DNA of 64,000 nt from Kordia antarctica (GTDB lineage Bacteria; Bacteroidota; Bacteroidia; Flavobacteriales; Flavobacteriaceae): contig NZ_CP019288.1 in the NCBI RefSeq assembly GCF_009901525.1, forward strand, positions 186,001-250,000. The letters are read 5' to 3'. Positions 49,438 to 58,879 of the stretch are shown here, piece after piece (the first letter of the stretch is position 1; each line of letters begins with the position of its first letter). The notes beneath the pieces are model-generated. The model was not told where the DNA came from and searched no databases. It saw nothing but the letters and a program-made list of their open reading frames with translations. The position numbers and the translations under genes were made by a program.

Positions 49438-51735
49438 TTGCCAACACTATCCAAACACATTAGTTCCTGTATTCTACTACTTTTAGGATTTTCAACAACT
49501 GTATTTGCGCAGTTTTCCGTTTCCGGAATTGTCATAGATCAATCCAATACAATTCCCTTAGCCAATGCGACAATCACAGATTTTGATACGAAAGTAAGTG
49601 TGCAATCTGATGCTAAAGGAAAATTTTCAATCATAACTAAAACAATTGATGTTCGGTTAGTTATTTCATATAAAGGTTATCAAACACAAATTATACAAAT
49701 CTCATCTGGAGAAAATCCAATCATTGCGTTGTATGCAACTTCAAATGCATTGGACGAAATTGTGATCAACGCGAATACAATCAATCAAAAACTTCAGAAA
49801 GCTTCGGAAGCTATTACAATTGTTACTTCATCAGAAATTAACAGTGAAAATACAGTACAATTAGCTCCAATATTAAACAGAGTTCCCGGTGTTTATATGC
49901 AAAGTGGTTCGTTAAATACAAACAGAATCACAATCAGAGGAATTGGCGCAAGAAGTCCTTTTGGAACGGCAAACATTCGTGCATATTATGCAGACATTCC
50001 ATTAACAGACGGAAATGGCGAATCGGCAATTGAAGACTTAGAATTGGCTTCTATTTCGCGCATGGAAATTCACAAAGGTCCGTCTTCAAGTAGTTATGGC
50101 GTTGGTTTAGGCGGAACAATTTTGTTATATCCTGAATATGCAAAATTTAATGCGTCAAGCGCGAATATATACAGCACGATTGGAAGTTACGGATTATTCA
50201 GAACCGTTGCCAAACTCTCGCATGGTGGCGAAAAAGCGAATGTAAACGTTATTTATAGCAACACACATTCCGATGGTTATCGTGATAACAATTCCTTAGA
50301 CAAAGCAACTGCGACAATAACAGCTAATTGGTTTATAGATGATAAAAATGAACTTTCGTTTATCGGAAACTACACAAGTCTTAAAGCGTTTATTCCAAGT
50401 TCATTAAATAGAGAAGATTACGAAAACTCACCAAGAAATGCCGCAACTTTCTGGAAAAATGCACGTGGTTTTGAAGATTTCAAAAAAACACTATTTGGCA
50501 TAAACTGGAAACATGATTACAACGAAACATACACACAAAAAACGAGTGTTTTTACAAGTTTCAATAACAATTACGAACCGAGACCTTTCAATATTTTGGA
50601 AGAAAAAGCAAGTACTTTTGGCGTACGAACACGTTTATTAGCAACAAAAAACTTTGATGAAAGTTCACTAAAATGGTCGGTTGGCGGCGAATTGTTTTTC
50701 AATAATTACAATGGAAAGCAATTTGACAATTTATACCAAGATTTCCCTGATGGAACAGGAAGTGTTGCAGGCGATATCTTATCAAACATAGACGAAAACA
50801 GAAACTATTTCAATCTCTTTGCGGAAGCAATTTATACACGAAAAAAACTGTCAATTAGCTTAGGATTACATTTAAATCAAACCAACTATACAGTTGAAAA
50901 TCAAATTAATACTTCGGAAGGTGAACAAGCGTATAAATTTGACGCGATTATTTCCCCAAAACTTGGAATCAACTATGAAGTTTCAAACAATTTCAATCTA
51001 TTTGGAAGTGTGGCGCATGGTTTTTCTACACCAACCACGGAAGAAACATTATTGCCCAATGGCGTTTTTAATCCAAACATAAAAGCAGCACGTGGCTGGA
51101 ATTTTGAAATTGGTTCTCGTTTTCATACAACTAACAGAAAATTATCAGGTTCAGTTTCCATCTATACAATGGCTGTGAGCGATTTATTAGTGAATCGCAG
51201 AACTGAAACAGATCAAAACATAACACTTAACGCAGGAAAAACTTCGCATAACGGAATTGAAGCTGCAATTCGGTATGAACTCTTTAAAAGTGAGCATTTC
51301 ACGCTCAATTCGCATGTAAATGCAAGCATAAACGATTACACATTCAAAGAATTTACGGAAACAACTGCAAATTTTTCTGGTAATGACTTAACAGGAGTTC
51401 CAAAATCTGTTGTAAATTTAGGAATTGAAATAACAACGACGAAAGGTTTTTATGGACGACTCGATTTTCAAGCCGTTGGAAAAATGCCCGCGAATGATGA
51501 AAATAGCGTTTATAGTGAAGCTTTTGAGTTGTTAAATGGTAAAATTGGCTATCAAAATACAATTGGTTCTCAGTTTTCCTATGACATTTCGCTTGGCGCG
51601 AATAATATTTTTGACACCAAATACGTATCACAATTACAAGTAAATGCATTTGGAAATGACACAAATGCACGTTATTTTTATCCTGGACTTCCGTTGAATG
51701 CATATGGCGGAATTCAATTAAATTATAGATTTTAA
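49438..51735 (+). CDS. TonB-dependent receptor
   Basis: The frame opens after a stop and contains no ATG before the signal peptide, so a TTG start at 49438 is proposed (PTLSKHISSCILLLLGF, cleaved near VFAQ). The 765 residues include a CarboxypepD_reg domain (VSGIVIDQSNTIPLANATI), a plug (NRVPGVYMQSGSLNTNRITI, IHKGPSSSSYGVGLGG) and a 22-strand barrel ending in the aromatic YRF. The form resembles iron-complex receptors rather than SusC. It is 17 nt ahead of a PQQ-type dehydrogenase gene, so the substrate may be linked to that enzyme. Confidence 0.9.
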   Translation: MPTLSKHISSCILLLLGFSTTVFAQFSVSGIVIDQSNTIPLANATITDFDTKVSVQSDAKGKFSIITKTIDVRLVISYKGYQTQIIQISSGENPIIALYATSNALDEIVINANTINQKLQKASEAITIVTSSEINSENTVQLAPILNRVPGVYMQSGSLNTNRITIRGIGARSPFGTANIRAYYADIPLTDGNGESAIEDLELASISRMEIHKGPSSSSYGVGLGGTILLYPEYAKFNASSANIYSTIGSYGLFRTVAKLSHGGEKANVNVIYSNTHSDGYRDNNSLDKATATITANWFIDDKNELSFIGNYTSLKAFIPSSLNREDYENSPRNAATFWKNARGFEDFKKTLFGINWKHDYNETYTQKTSVFTSFNNNYEPRPFNILEEKASTFGVRTRLLATKNFDESSLKWSVGGELFFNNYNGKQFDNLYQDFPDGTGSVAGDILSNIDENRNYFNLFAEAIYTRKKLSISLGLHLNQTNYTVENQINTSEGEQAYKFDAIISPKLGINYEVSNNFNLFGSVAHGFSTPTTEETLLPNGVFNPNIKAARGWNFEIGSRFHTTNRKLSGSVSIYTMAVSDLLVNRRTETDQNITLNAGKTSHNGIEAAIRYELFKSEHFTLNSHVNASINDYTFKEFTETTANFSGNDLTGVPKSVVNLGIEITTTKGFYGRLDFQAVGKMPANDENSVYSEAFELLNGKIGYQNTIGSQFSYDISLGANNIFDTKYVSQLQVNAFGNDTNARYFYPGLPLNAYGGIQLNYRF

Positions 51736-51752
51736 AACTTAACTATACAACC

Positions 51753-53369
51753 ATGAAATTATCAATACGTTTACTCATCTTAGCTGGATTGTTCTTTATT
51801 TCTTGTGGAAAAAAACAAAAAGAAGTTGCGAAAGTAGAAATTGAACCTGAAATTCCATTAGTTGCTGTTCAAACAACAGAAGAAATTGTAACAGATCAAC
51901 AAAACTACACGACCGAATTAGTCGTTGACGGAATTGATATTCCGTGGGGAATGACTTGGTTGCCCGACGGAAGTATGTTGATAACGGAACGAGCAGGAAC
52001 GTTGTATCATGTAAAAGACGGAAACAAAACAGCGATTAAAAATGTGCCTGAAGTTTTTGCGAAAAATCAAGGCGGATTGTTAGATATAACATTGCATCCA
52101 AAGTACACTGAAAATGGCTGGATTTACATCACATATTCTATCGTAGCTAAAAAAGGAAATGGAAGTCATACGGCGTTAATCAGAGCAAAATTGAAAGATA
52201 ATGCGTTAGTGTCAATTGAAAAATTATATCAAGGAAGTCCAAATATAAAAACGGCGCATCATTTTGGTTCGCGAATTGTGTTTGACAATGACGGTTATGT
52301 TTATTTTTCTATTGGCGATCGCGGAAAACGTGACGAAAATCCACAAGATATCACAAAAGATGGCGGAAAAGTATATCGTTTGCACGATGATGGACGCGTT
52401 CCGACAGACAATCCTTTTGTTGGAGAGAAAGATGCAAAAACAGCTATTTACTCGTACGGACATCGGAATCCGCAAGGAATGGCGTTACATCCGCGAACAG
52501 GACAAATTTGGGTTCATGAACATGGACCACGCGGCGGAGATGAGATTAATCCTGTGACGAAAGCCGTAAATTATGGTTGGCCAGTTATTACGTATGGAAT
52601 CAATTATAGCGGAACTACGATTACAGAAGAAACTGCTCGTGAAGGCATGGAACAACCTTTATATTATTGGGTTCCATCAATCGCGCCAAGCGGAATGGCA
52701 TTTGTAACGAGTGATGTTTATCCTGAGTTAAAAGGACATTTATTAGTTGGTTCGTTAAAGTTTCAATATTTAGAATTTTTAACGTTGACAAACGATGAAA
52801 AAGTTGCCAACAGAGAAAAACTACTCGACGGATTTGGTCGTGTGCGTTCGGTTCGTCAAGGTCCAGATGGATTTATTTATGTTGGAATTGATGGAAAAGG
52901 AGTGTATAAATTAGTATTGAATTCTGGTAAGAAAGAAGCACCAAAAACTACGGAAGATACAGTTGAAACAGAAAAAATTACAGAAGAAATTCCCGTTGAA
53001 ACTCCAATCGTAACACAAGAATTTGATCCAAAAGAAATGGCAGCAAGTACAAAACGTGGAAAAGTTATTTATGACAACGTTTGTGTGCAATGTCATATGG
53101 CAAATGGAGAAGGCGTTGCGAATGTATTTCCGCCTTTGGCAAAATCTAATTGGTTAAAAGATAAAGTAACTGAAAGCATCCGATCTATTAAATACGGATT
53201 GCAAGGAGAAATTACCGTGAATGGTGAAAAATACAACAGCGTCATGTCGCCACTTGGACTCAGCGATCAAGAAGTTGCAGATGTAATGAATTATACGTCT
53301 AATGTTTGGGGAAATATCAGCGACCAAATGTTTACTGCGGAACAAGTGAGTAAGGTGAAAAAGAAGTAG
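51753..53369 (+). CDS. PQQ-dependent sugar dehydrogenase fused to cytochrome c
   Basis: The 538-residue lipoprotein (SCGKKQ, Cys18) has a soluble aldose/glucose dehydrogenase propeller at about 55-395 (IPWGMTWLPDGSMLITERAG, DITLHPKYTENGWIYI, YSYGHRNPQGMALHP, VHEHGPRGGDEIN). A Glu/Thr/Pro-rich linker is followed by a cytochrome c domain at about 430-538 with the haem site CVQCH and the axial Met candidate in SVMSPLGL. The enzyme would oxidise a sugar or sugar derivative and pass electrons to its own haem. It probably works with the receptor gene just upstream. Confidence 0.92.
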   Translation: MKLSIRLLILAGLFFISCGKKQKEVAKVEIEPEIPLVAVQTTEEIVTDQQNYTTELVVDGIDIPWGMTWLPDGSMLITERAGTLYHVKDGNKTAIKNVPEVFAKNQGGLLDITLHPKYTENGWIYITYSIVAKKGNGSHTALIRAKLKDNALVSIEKLYQGSPNIKTAHHFGSRIVFDNDGYVYFSIGDRGKRDENPQDITKDGGKVYRLHDDGRVPTDNPFVGEKDAKTAIYSYGHRNPQGMALHPRTGQIWVHEHGPRGGDEINPVTKAVNYGWPVITYGINYSGTTITEETAREGMEQPLYYWVPSIAPSGMAFVTSDVYPELKGHLLVGSLKFQYLEFLTLTNDEKVANREKLLDGFGRVRSVRQGPDGFIYVGIDGKGVYKLVLNSGKKEAPKTTEDTVETEKITEEIPVETPIVTQEFDPKEMAASTKRGKVIYDNVCVQCHMANGEGVANVFPPLAKSNWLKDKVTESIRSIKYGLQGEITVNGEKYNSVMSPLGLSDQEVADVMNYTSNVWGNISDQMFTAEQVSKVKKK

Positions 53370-53399
53370 CTTCGGCTCCGCTCAGCTACCTTTTTTTTT
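53366..53399 (+). terminator. terminator of the receptor/dehydrogenase operon
   Basis: GTAGC near the stop pairs with GCTAC around a GC-rich loop and is followed by nine T. Confidence 0.7.
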
Positions 53400-53585
53400 G
53401 AAACGTTAGTATGAAGAATTTTTAATTTTGAAGTAATCTGTGACTTTTATGTAACAGATTGCTTCATTTCGGTTCAACTCAATGTAAAACATTTCATTCA
53501 TAATGTCAACTATTTATAACCTCTTTTTTAGATGGTTTTTTTATAATTTTCCAAGATCGCGATAGAATTTGAAATCGGTTTTCTA

Positions 53586-53804
53586 TTACAACATGGCAAG
53601 TACAATTTCTTTGTTGAGTTTTATCATTTGTGCATCAACATCTAACTTTTCTAATCCTTTTGAAGTAATAATTTCGAGTTCAACATTCATCTTTCTTGGG
53701 ATGTATTTTCGTAAAAAGCGTACTGTTTTTTTTAGAGCATCTGATGTTGACGCATTTGCAGAGCTAAGTTCACCCAAAATAGACGTATTTACAATTAATA
53801 CCAA
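53586..53804 (-). CDS. possible 72-codon gene or gene remnant
   Basis: In the 712-nt gap 53370-54081 a minus-strand frame of 72 codons has protein-like composition (ALKKTVRFLRKYIPRK, VELEIITSKGLEKLDVDAQ). Its only start is TTG at 53804, directly after an in-frame stop, and no ribosome binding site is visible. It may be the tail of a lost gene. The rest of the gap is AT-rich and shows nothing I can identify. Confidence 0.25.
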   Translation of the reverse strand: MVLIVNTSILGELSSANASTSDALKKTVRFLRKYIPRKMNVELEIITSKGLEKLDVDAQMIKLNKEIVLAML

Positions 53805-54081
53805 ATAAGCTTACATTTTCATCATTCATAGAATTCGATTGATTTTTTGAGTGACTTCATGTAATTGATAAATGAATTTTTGACACTAATCTTTCATCAC
53901 AAAAACACAGTAATAATTATAGTTTATTTTAACTGAAAACTTTCTAAAATGAACGCAATCGAAACAATTTTAGACTTATACCATTTGAAAATGTTGTTTA
54001 CTAAAAATGTAGAAAAACAATTTTTTTGTTCTAGAATAAGTAATAACTTGAAACCTTTGAAATTCATCAATATTATTTTCC

Positions 54082-56259
54082 ATGATAAAACAAATTCTGC
54101 TTTTATGTCTGTTGCTTTTGAACAGTTTGCTTTTTGCACAACAAACCGAAATTGTAGATTTTAAAACCGCCAAAGTAGATGTTGTATTGCGTCCACAATT
54201 GAAAGAAATTGGCATTGATGTTTTGTATGAGTTTGAGATTTTGAAAGATACAGATTCTATTTATTTAGACTTGCGAACGTTAGATACCTATAAAGTGTAT
54301 CAACAAAGTTTTGAAGGAACACATCGTTATTCAGACAAAAAAATCATTTTTAAAAGTAAGTTTAAAAAAGGCGAAAAACATTCTGTCGGATTGGCTGCTT
54401 TTACACATCCGACAAAAGCAATGTATTTTATTGATTGGAATGAAAAAGAAGGCAGAAAGCAAGTGTGGACGCAAGGTCAAGGAAAATATATAAGCAATTG
54501 GTTGCCAAGTTTTGACGATGTGAATGAGAAAGTTGAATTTGATTTTAGCATTACGTTTGATAAAGATTTCGAAGTGATTGCTAATGGGAAATTACTTAAA
54601 AAAGAATCGCCCAATGATTCGTTGACGAAATGGTATTTTGACATGAAGCAACCGATGAGTAGTTATTTGGCGGCAATTGCGATTGGAAAATACAAAAAGA
54701 AGATTGAAATTTCTAAGAGTGGAATTCCGCTAGAAATGTATTATTATCCAGAAGATGAAGCAAAATTTGAACCTACATATCGCTATACAAAACAAATTTT
54801 TGATTTTTTGGAAGAAGAAATTGGCGTTGCATATCCGTGGCAAAATTATAAGCAAGTTCCTGTAAAAGATTTTTTGTATGCAGGAATGGAAAATACAAGC
54901 ACGACACTATTTTCAGATAGTTTTGTAGTTGATAGTATTGGTTTTGTAGATAAGAATTATGTAAACGTTAATGCGCACGAATTGGCGCATCAATGGTTTG
55001 GCGATTTGGTCACTGCAAAAAGCGGCGAACATCATTGGTTGCAAGAAGGTTTTGCTACGTATTATGCGTTATTAGCTGAGAAAGAAGTTTTTGGAGACGA
55101 TTATTTTTATTGGAAATTATACACATCTGCATTGCAATTACAAAAATTGAATGACGGAAAAGGCGAATCGGTAATGAATCCGAAAGCAAGTAGTTTGACG
55201 TTTTATCAAAAAGGAGCTTGGGTTTTGCATGCATTGCGAACAAAAGTAGGAGAGAAGCCTTTTAAAAAATCGGTTCAGCGATATTTGAATCTGTATAAAT
55301 TTAAAAGTGCAGAAACCAATGATTTTATCAAAATTGTAGAGGAAGAAAGTGGACAAAATTTAGATGCGTTTGTGAAAACTTGGTTGGTAAAAAAGCAGTT
55401 GCCTGATTATTTTTATAGTTTTGAACGATTATTAGCAATAGATTCAAGTCCCGATTTTAGTATGTATCAGTACTTAGGCGGAATGCCAGGCGCACCAGCA
55501 CAAGTAGCTTCTTTTAGAAAATTTAAAACTTCAAAGGAAAGTGCTACAACTTGTGTCAATATTTCTCAGATATTCAAATTGTCACAGAATGAATTGGTTC
55601 AAAAAGAAGTGCCTATTTCTGAGGAATTGTTAGTGAATTTAGTTAAAAACGCACCAAAAGATAGTCCTTTAGCTAGTATTCAAGTATACAAAGAAGCTTT
55701 CAAAACCAACAACATCAAAATTCGTCAAGCAATTGCACAAACCTTAACTAAGATTCCTCTAGATTTGAAATTGGAATATGAAGATTTACTCAACGATGAT
55801 TCGTATGTAACCAAAGAAGCTGCATTGTATAATTTGTGGTCGAATTTTCCAGAAAACCGTAAAAAATATTTAGAAGATACCAAAAATATACAAGGATTTA
55901 ACGATCAAAGTTTCCGAATTCTGTGGCTTACATTGGCAATTGTAACGAAGAATTATAGCGGACATGACACGCCGCTTTTTTATAATGAACTTTCAGGTTA
56001 TACACATACGAAATACCATTTTGAAGTACGCCAAAATGCGTTTGTTTTTATTAATGAATTGCAATCTTTTACAGATAAAAATCTCGCAAATTTAGTAAAT
56101 GGCGCATTGCATCATAATTGGCGATTTGCAACGTTTTGCCGAAATTTATTAGATGATCTTATTAAAAAAGAAATTTATAAAACCAATTTTGAGCGCACTA
56201 TGAATCTTCTCACAGAAAAAGAAAAAGCATATTTAATCAAAAAAATGAATACTAAATGA
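54082..56259 (+). CDS. M1-family metallo-aminopeptidase
   Basis: The 725-residue exported enzyme (signal LLNSLLFAQ) has the M1 layout. The N-terminal beta saddle precedes the exopeptidase motif GMENTS at about 272-277. The zinc site is HELAHQW (His299, His303) with the third ligand Glu about 19 residues on, in WLQEGFATYY. A helical C-terminal domain follows. It removes N-terminal residues from peptides in the periplasm. Its stop overlaps the start of the patatin gene by 4 nt (ATGA), so the two are translated together. Confidence 0.94.
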   Translation: MIKQILLLCLLLLNSLLFAQQTEIVDFKTAKVDVVLRPQLKEIGIDVLYEFEILKDTDSIYLDLRTLDTYKVYQQSFEGTHRYSDKKIIFKSKFKKGEKHSVGLAAFTHPTKAMYFIDWNEKEGRKQVWTQGQGKYISNWLPSFDDVNEKVEFDFSITFDKDFEVIANGKLLKKESPNDSLTKWYFDMKQPMSSYLAAIAIGKYKKKIEISKSGIPLEMYYYPEDEAKFEPTYRYTKQIFDFLEEEIGVAYPWQNYKQVPVKDFLYAGMENTSTTLFSDSFVVDSIGFVDKNYVNVNAHELAHQWFGDLVTAKSGEHHWLQEGFATYYALLAEKEVFGDDYFYWKLYTSALQLQKLNDGKGESVMNPKASSLTFYQKGAWVLHALRTKVGEKPFKKSVQRYLNLYKFKSAETNDFIKIVEEESGQNLDAFVKTWLVKKQLPDYFYSFERLLAIDSSPDFSMYQYLGGMPGAPAQVASFRKFKTSKESATTCVNISQIFKLSQNELVQKEVPISEELLVNLVKNAPKDSPLASIQVYKEAFKTNNIKIRQAIAQTLTKIPLDLKLEYEDLLNDDSYVTKEAALYNLWSNFPENRKKYLEDTKNIQGFNDQSFRILWLTLAIVTKNYSGHDTPLFYNELSGYTHTKYHFEVRQNAFVFINELQSFTDKNLANLVNGALHHNWRFATFCRNLLDDLIKKEIYKTNFERTMNLLTEKEKAYLIKKMNTK

Positions 56260-57149
56260 AAGCAATAGTCATTTCCGGTGGCGGAAGTAAAGGTGCATTT
56301 GCTGGCGGAGTTGCTCAATATCTTATAGAGGAACAAGATAAGAAATACGATATGTTTTTAGGAACTTCTACAGGCAGCATTATTGCGCCTTTGTTGGGTT
56401 TGGATGATGTGCCAAAATTGAAAGAAATATATACTTCTGTTAACCAACGAAGCATTTTTAGTAGAAATCCTTTTGTAGTGCGAAAGAAGAAAGGAATCAC
56501 ATTTGTAAGTATTAATTATTTGAATGTTTTTTTGCAACAGTTGAAAGGAAAACGAACCTTTGGCGAAACAAAAAATCTTCGAAAACTGATTAAAACAAAA
56601 TTTTCAAAAGAAGAATTTACAAGTCTCAAAGCTTCAGGAAAAGAAGTCGTAGTAACCGTTACAAATCTTACTAAGAATAAAGTTGAGTATAAATCAATTA
56701 AGGATTATGCGTATGAAGATTTTTGTGATTGGATTTGGATTTCATGTAATTATGTTCCGTTTATGAGTTTGGTTACAAAAAATGGCGATGAATATGCGGA
56801 TGGAGGTTTTGGCTGTATTGTGCCAATTCATGAAGCAATTAAAAGAGGCGCAACCGAAATAGATGCTATTATTTTAGAAGCAGAAACGGATGTAGAAAAT
56901 AAAATTTTAGGAAGAAACCCGTTTTCGCTCATGGCAAATTTGTTTAGATTTATGATCAATCAAATAGAACGACATGATATTACTATAGGAAAGTTATCTG
57001 CTAAATTTAGAGACGTAAAGCTCAACCTTTATTTTACACCTACAAAACTCACCGATAATTCATTAGTTTTTAATAAAAAGCAAATGGCTGAATGGTGGGA
57101 ACAAGGTTATGAATATGCAAAAATTAAGAATGAAACCGTTAAGGATTAA
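56256..57149 (+). CDS. patatin-like phospholipase
   Basis: The 297-residue cytosolic protein has the patatin set: oxyanion hole GGGSKGAFAGG at about 8-18, nucleophile Ser38 in GTSTGS, and the catalytic Asp in YADGGFG at about 182. No signal peptide is present. The expected reaction is hydrolysis of acyl esters from lipids. It overlaps the M1 peptidase gene by 4 nt; the reason for this pairing is unknown. Confidence 0.92.
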   Translation: MKAIVISGGGSKGAFAGGVAQYLIEEQDKKYDMFLGTSTGSIIAPLLGLDDVPKLKEIYTSVNQRSIFSRNPFVVRKKKGITFVSINYLNVFLQQLKGKRTFGETKNLRKLIKTKFSKEEFTSLKASGKEVVVTVTNLTKNKVEYKSIKDYAYEDFCDWIWISCNYVPFMSLVTKNGDEYADGGFGCIVPIHEAIKRGATEIDAIILEAETDVENKILGRNPFSLMANLFRFMINQIERHDITIGKLSAKFRDVKLNLYFTPTKLTDNSLVFNKKQMAEWWEQGYEYAKIKNETVKD

Positions 57150-57249
57150 CATATAAAGTAAGTGTTTACACCTAATTTTATAAAAATAATTAAAATAAAC
57201 TTTTTTATAAGCTGTAAAAATTACTATTTTTAAGTTAAAATAAAAACCG

Positions 57250-58155
57250 ATGCTAAAAAAATCTACCTTCTTTATTGTGCTATTTGCCTTCTTTCAATGT
57301 GCATTTGGACAGAATTTCAAATACATTCAAATAGAAATGTTTGACCAAACACCAAGTTTTAGTTTTGTTGGAGCACCAACTTATTATTATGATGCGCCAC
57401 CTGGAGCTACGAATTATTCTAACGACGCAGGATTAAATGCGATACTGACAGGCAACAATGTAAATGCTTACGACAACATTGAATCAATACCACAAACAAG
57501 TGTTAATGGTTTTGCCAATTGGACATTAGTAGTGTGTGATAACTGCGATAATGTACAATTAGCCTCGGATTTAAATGCATATTCTTCAGTTATTAGAAAT
57601 GCGTATCCATTAAATGATCGGATTTCATATAACCATATGTATGTAAGTATTCAAGATATTGCTATAGGAATTCCGACAGGAACAGATAATGGCGTAATTA
57701 CTACAAATGACGCTGGACTCAATGCAATATTTGCAGCCAATAATGTATATTTTTATGAACAAGCAATTCCTGCATCATCACAAAATGCATTATTGAGAGT
57801 TTATAATTTAATGTGTGATTGTGATGCTAGTATGCTTGAAACACAATTGACAGCTTATAATACAGTTATAGAATTTGCAGAACGAAGGTATATTCAGTCA
57901 CAAGCGTTAAGCACTACTGAAGTTACTTTTAGTGATGTAAACGTGTATCCAAATCCTGTTGAGAATACACTTTATATTAGCAAAACAAGTGCAATTGAAA
58001 CATTAGAAATTTATTCGATTCAAGGACAAATGATACTCAAAAAAACGAATCAATTTGAAACCATTGATGTGAGTACTTTAAAAAGTGGATTGTACTTTTT
58101 AAAATTAACCGATAGTACTAATAGAAGCACTACTTTTAAAATAGTTAAGAATTAA
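57250..58155 (+). CDS. secreted protein with internal duplication and T9SS domain
   Basis: The 301-residue protein has a signal peptide (QCAFGQ). Its central part is duplicated: NDAGLNAILTGNNVNAYDNI (about 58-77) and NDAGLNAIFAANNVYFYEQA (about 150-170), each followed by a Cys-x2-Cys type stretch (VVCDNCDN; LMCDCDAS) and a helix ending ItN/AYxxVI. The C-terminus is a T9SS type A sorting domain (VYPNPVENTLYI, ending TFKIVKN). It is probably extracellular. No function is known. Confidence 0.85.
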   Translation: MLKKSTFFIVLFAFFQCAFGQNFKYIQIEMFDQTPSFSFVGAPTYYYDAPPGATNYSNDAGLNAILTGNNVNAYDNIESIPQTSVNGFANWTLVVCDNCDNVQLASDLNAYSSVIRNAYPLNDRISYNHMYVSIQDIAIGIPTGTDNGVITTNDAGLNAIFAANNVYFYEQAIPASSQNALLRVYNLMCDCDASMLETQLTAYNTVIEFAERRYIQSQALSTTEVTFSDVNVYPNPVENTLYISKTSAIETLEIYSIQGQMILKKTNQFETIDVSTLKSGLYFLKLTDSTNRSTTFKIVKN

Positions 58156-58176
58156 TTCTGGGATAAACCCGATTGA

Positions 58177-58701
58177 TTACGTATTCAAAAAATCACCTAC
58201 TTCTTTTTTAATAAACGCTAACGCTGTACTGCTTGGCGATTCTTGTTCCATCATTTCGGTGAGAATCACTTCGCGTAATTTATCGGCAGAAGTCACTTTT
58301 TCAGATAAACTAGCTTTTCTAACCAACTGAATCGTCGTATTTTTTGAAGCAATAATGATATTCCAACATTGATCGCTCATATAAATTTGTTGTGATAAGT
58401 TGTGATCAAACTCTTGTTCAATGCTCATAATGAGCAAACGCTCATACTCATTTACATCAGAAGAAGCTGGTGTTACGCGAATTAATAATTTTGTTGGTGT
58501 AATGCGTTCTAAAAATAACGAAAGTCGCTCATAGGCTTGCAAACGAATTGGCAAGGCTTCTTTTTGTGCATCTTTGTGCAATAAATAACGTCTTCTTTTG
58601 TCTTCATTCAACATGTGATCTCTAAAGAAAAAATAAGCAATTCCTCCAGTAATAATGGCAGGAACTGTATACATTAACAAATCAAAAATTTTATCTTCCA
58701 T
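58177..58701 (-). CDS. membrane-anchored cytoplasmic protein (DUF7935-like)
   Basis: I choose the ATG at 58701 (MEDKIFDLLMYTVPAIITGG), giving 174 residues; an upstream frame adds 19 residues. One N-terminal helix is followed by a basic patch (NEDKRRRYLLHKDAQKEALP) and helical domain (RLQAYERLSLFLERITP). This arrangement is common and conserved in Bacteroidetes with no known role. It is convergent with the T9SS gene at 57250. Confidence 0.75.
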   Translation of the reverse strand: MEDKIFDLLMYTVPAIITGGIAYFFFRDHMLNEDKRRRYLLHKDAQKEALPIRLQAYERLSLFLERITPTKLLIRVTPASSDVNEYERLLIMSIEQEFDHNLSQQIYMSDQCWNIIIASKNTTIQLVRKASLSEKVTSADKLREVILTEMMEQESPSSTALAFIKKEVGDFLNT

Positions 58702-58817
58702 AAAAAATAGCAGTTTTAGCAAACTTAATACGTTTTTACTAACTGGGCAAATAAACATTTATTGTATGAAAGTGCTATTTAAATAAATGAAACACATGTT
58801 TCTTTCAATGGCGAGTT

Positions 58818-58847
58818 TGTTTGTGATACATAAGTTTTATATTTGAG
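58818..58847 (+). promoter_or_regulatory. promoter of the 58880 gene
   Basis: TTTG (58818-58821), 18-nt spacer and TATATTTG (58840-58847) match the Bacteroidetes consensus, 32 nt before the ATG. Confidence 0.75.
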
Positions 58848-58879
58848 TTGTACTTATTAATTCATAAAAATCCTCTCTC

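Noticed and set aside
53569-53808. Plus-strand frame opposite the 53586-53804 ORF
   Set aside because: Its composition is that expected from the complement of a coding-like minus strand; the minus frame is the better, though weak, candidate.
53949-54164. Plus-strand frame of 71 codons in front of the M1 peptidase
   Set aside because: It overlaps the signal-peptide region of the peptidase in another frame and has no conserved-looking segment.
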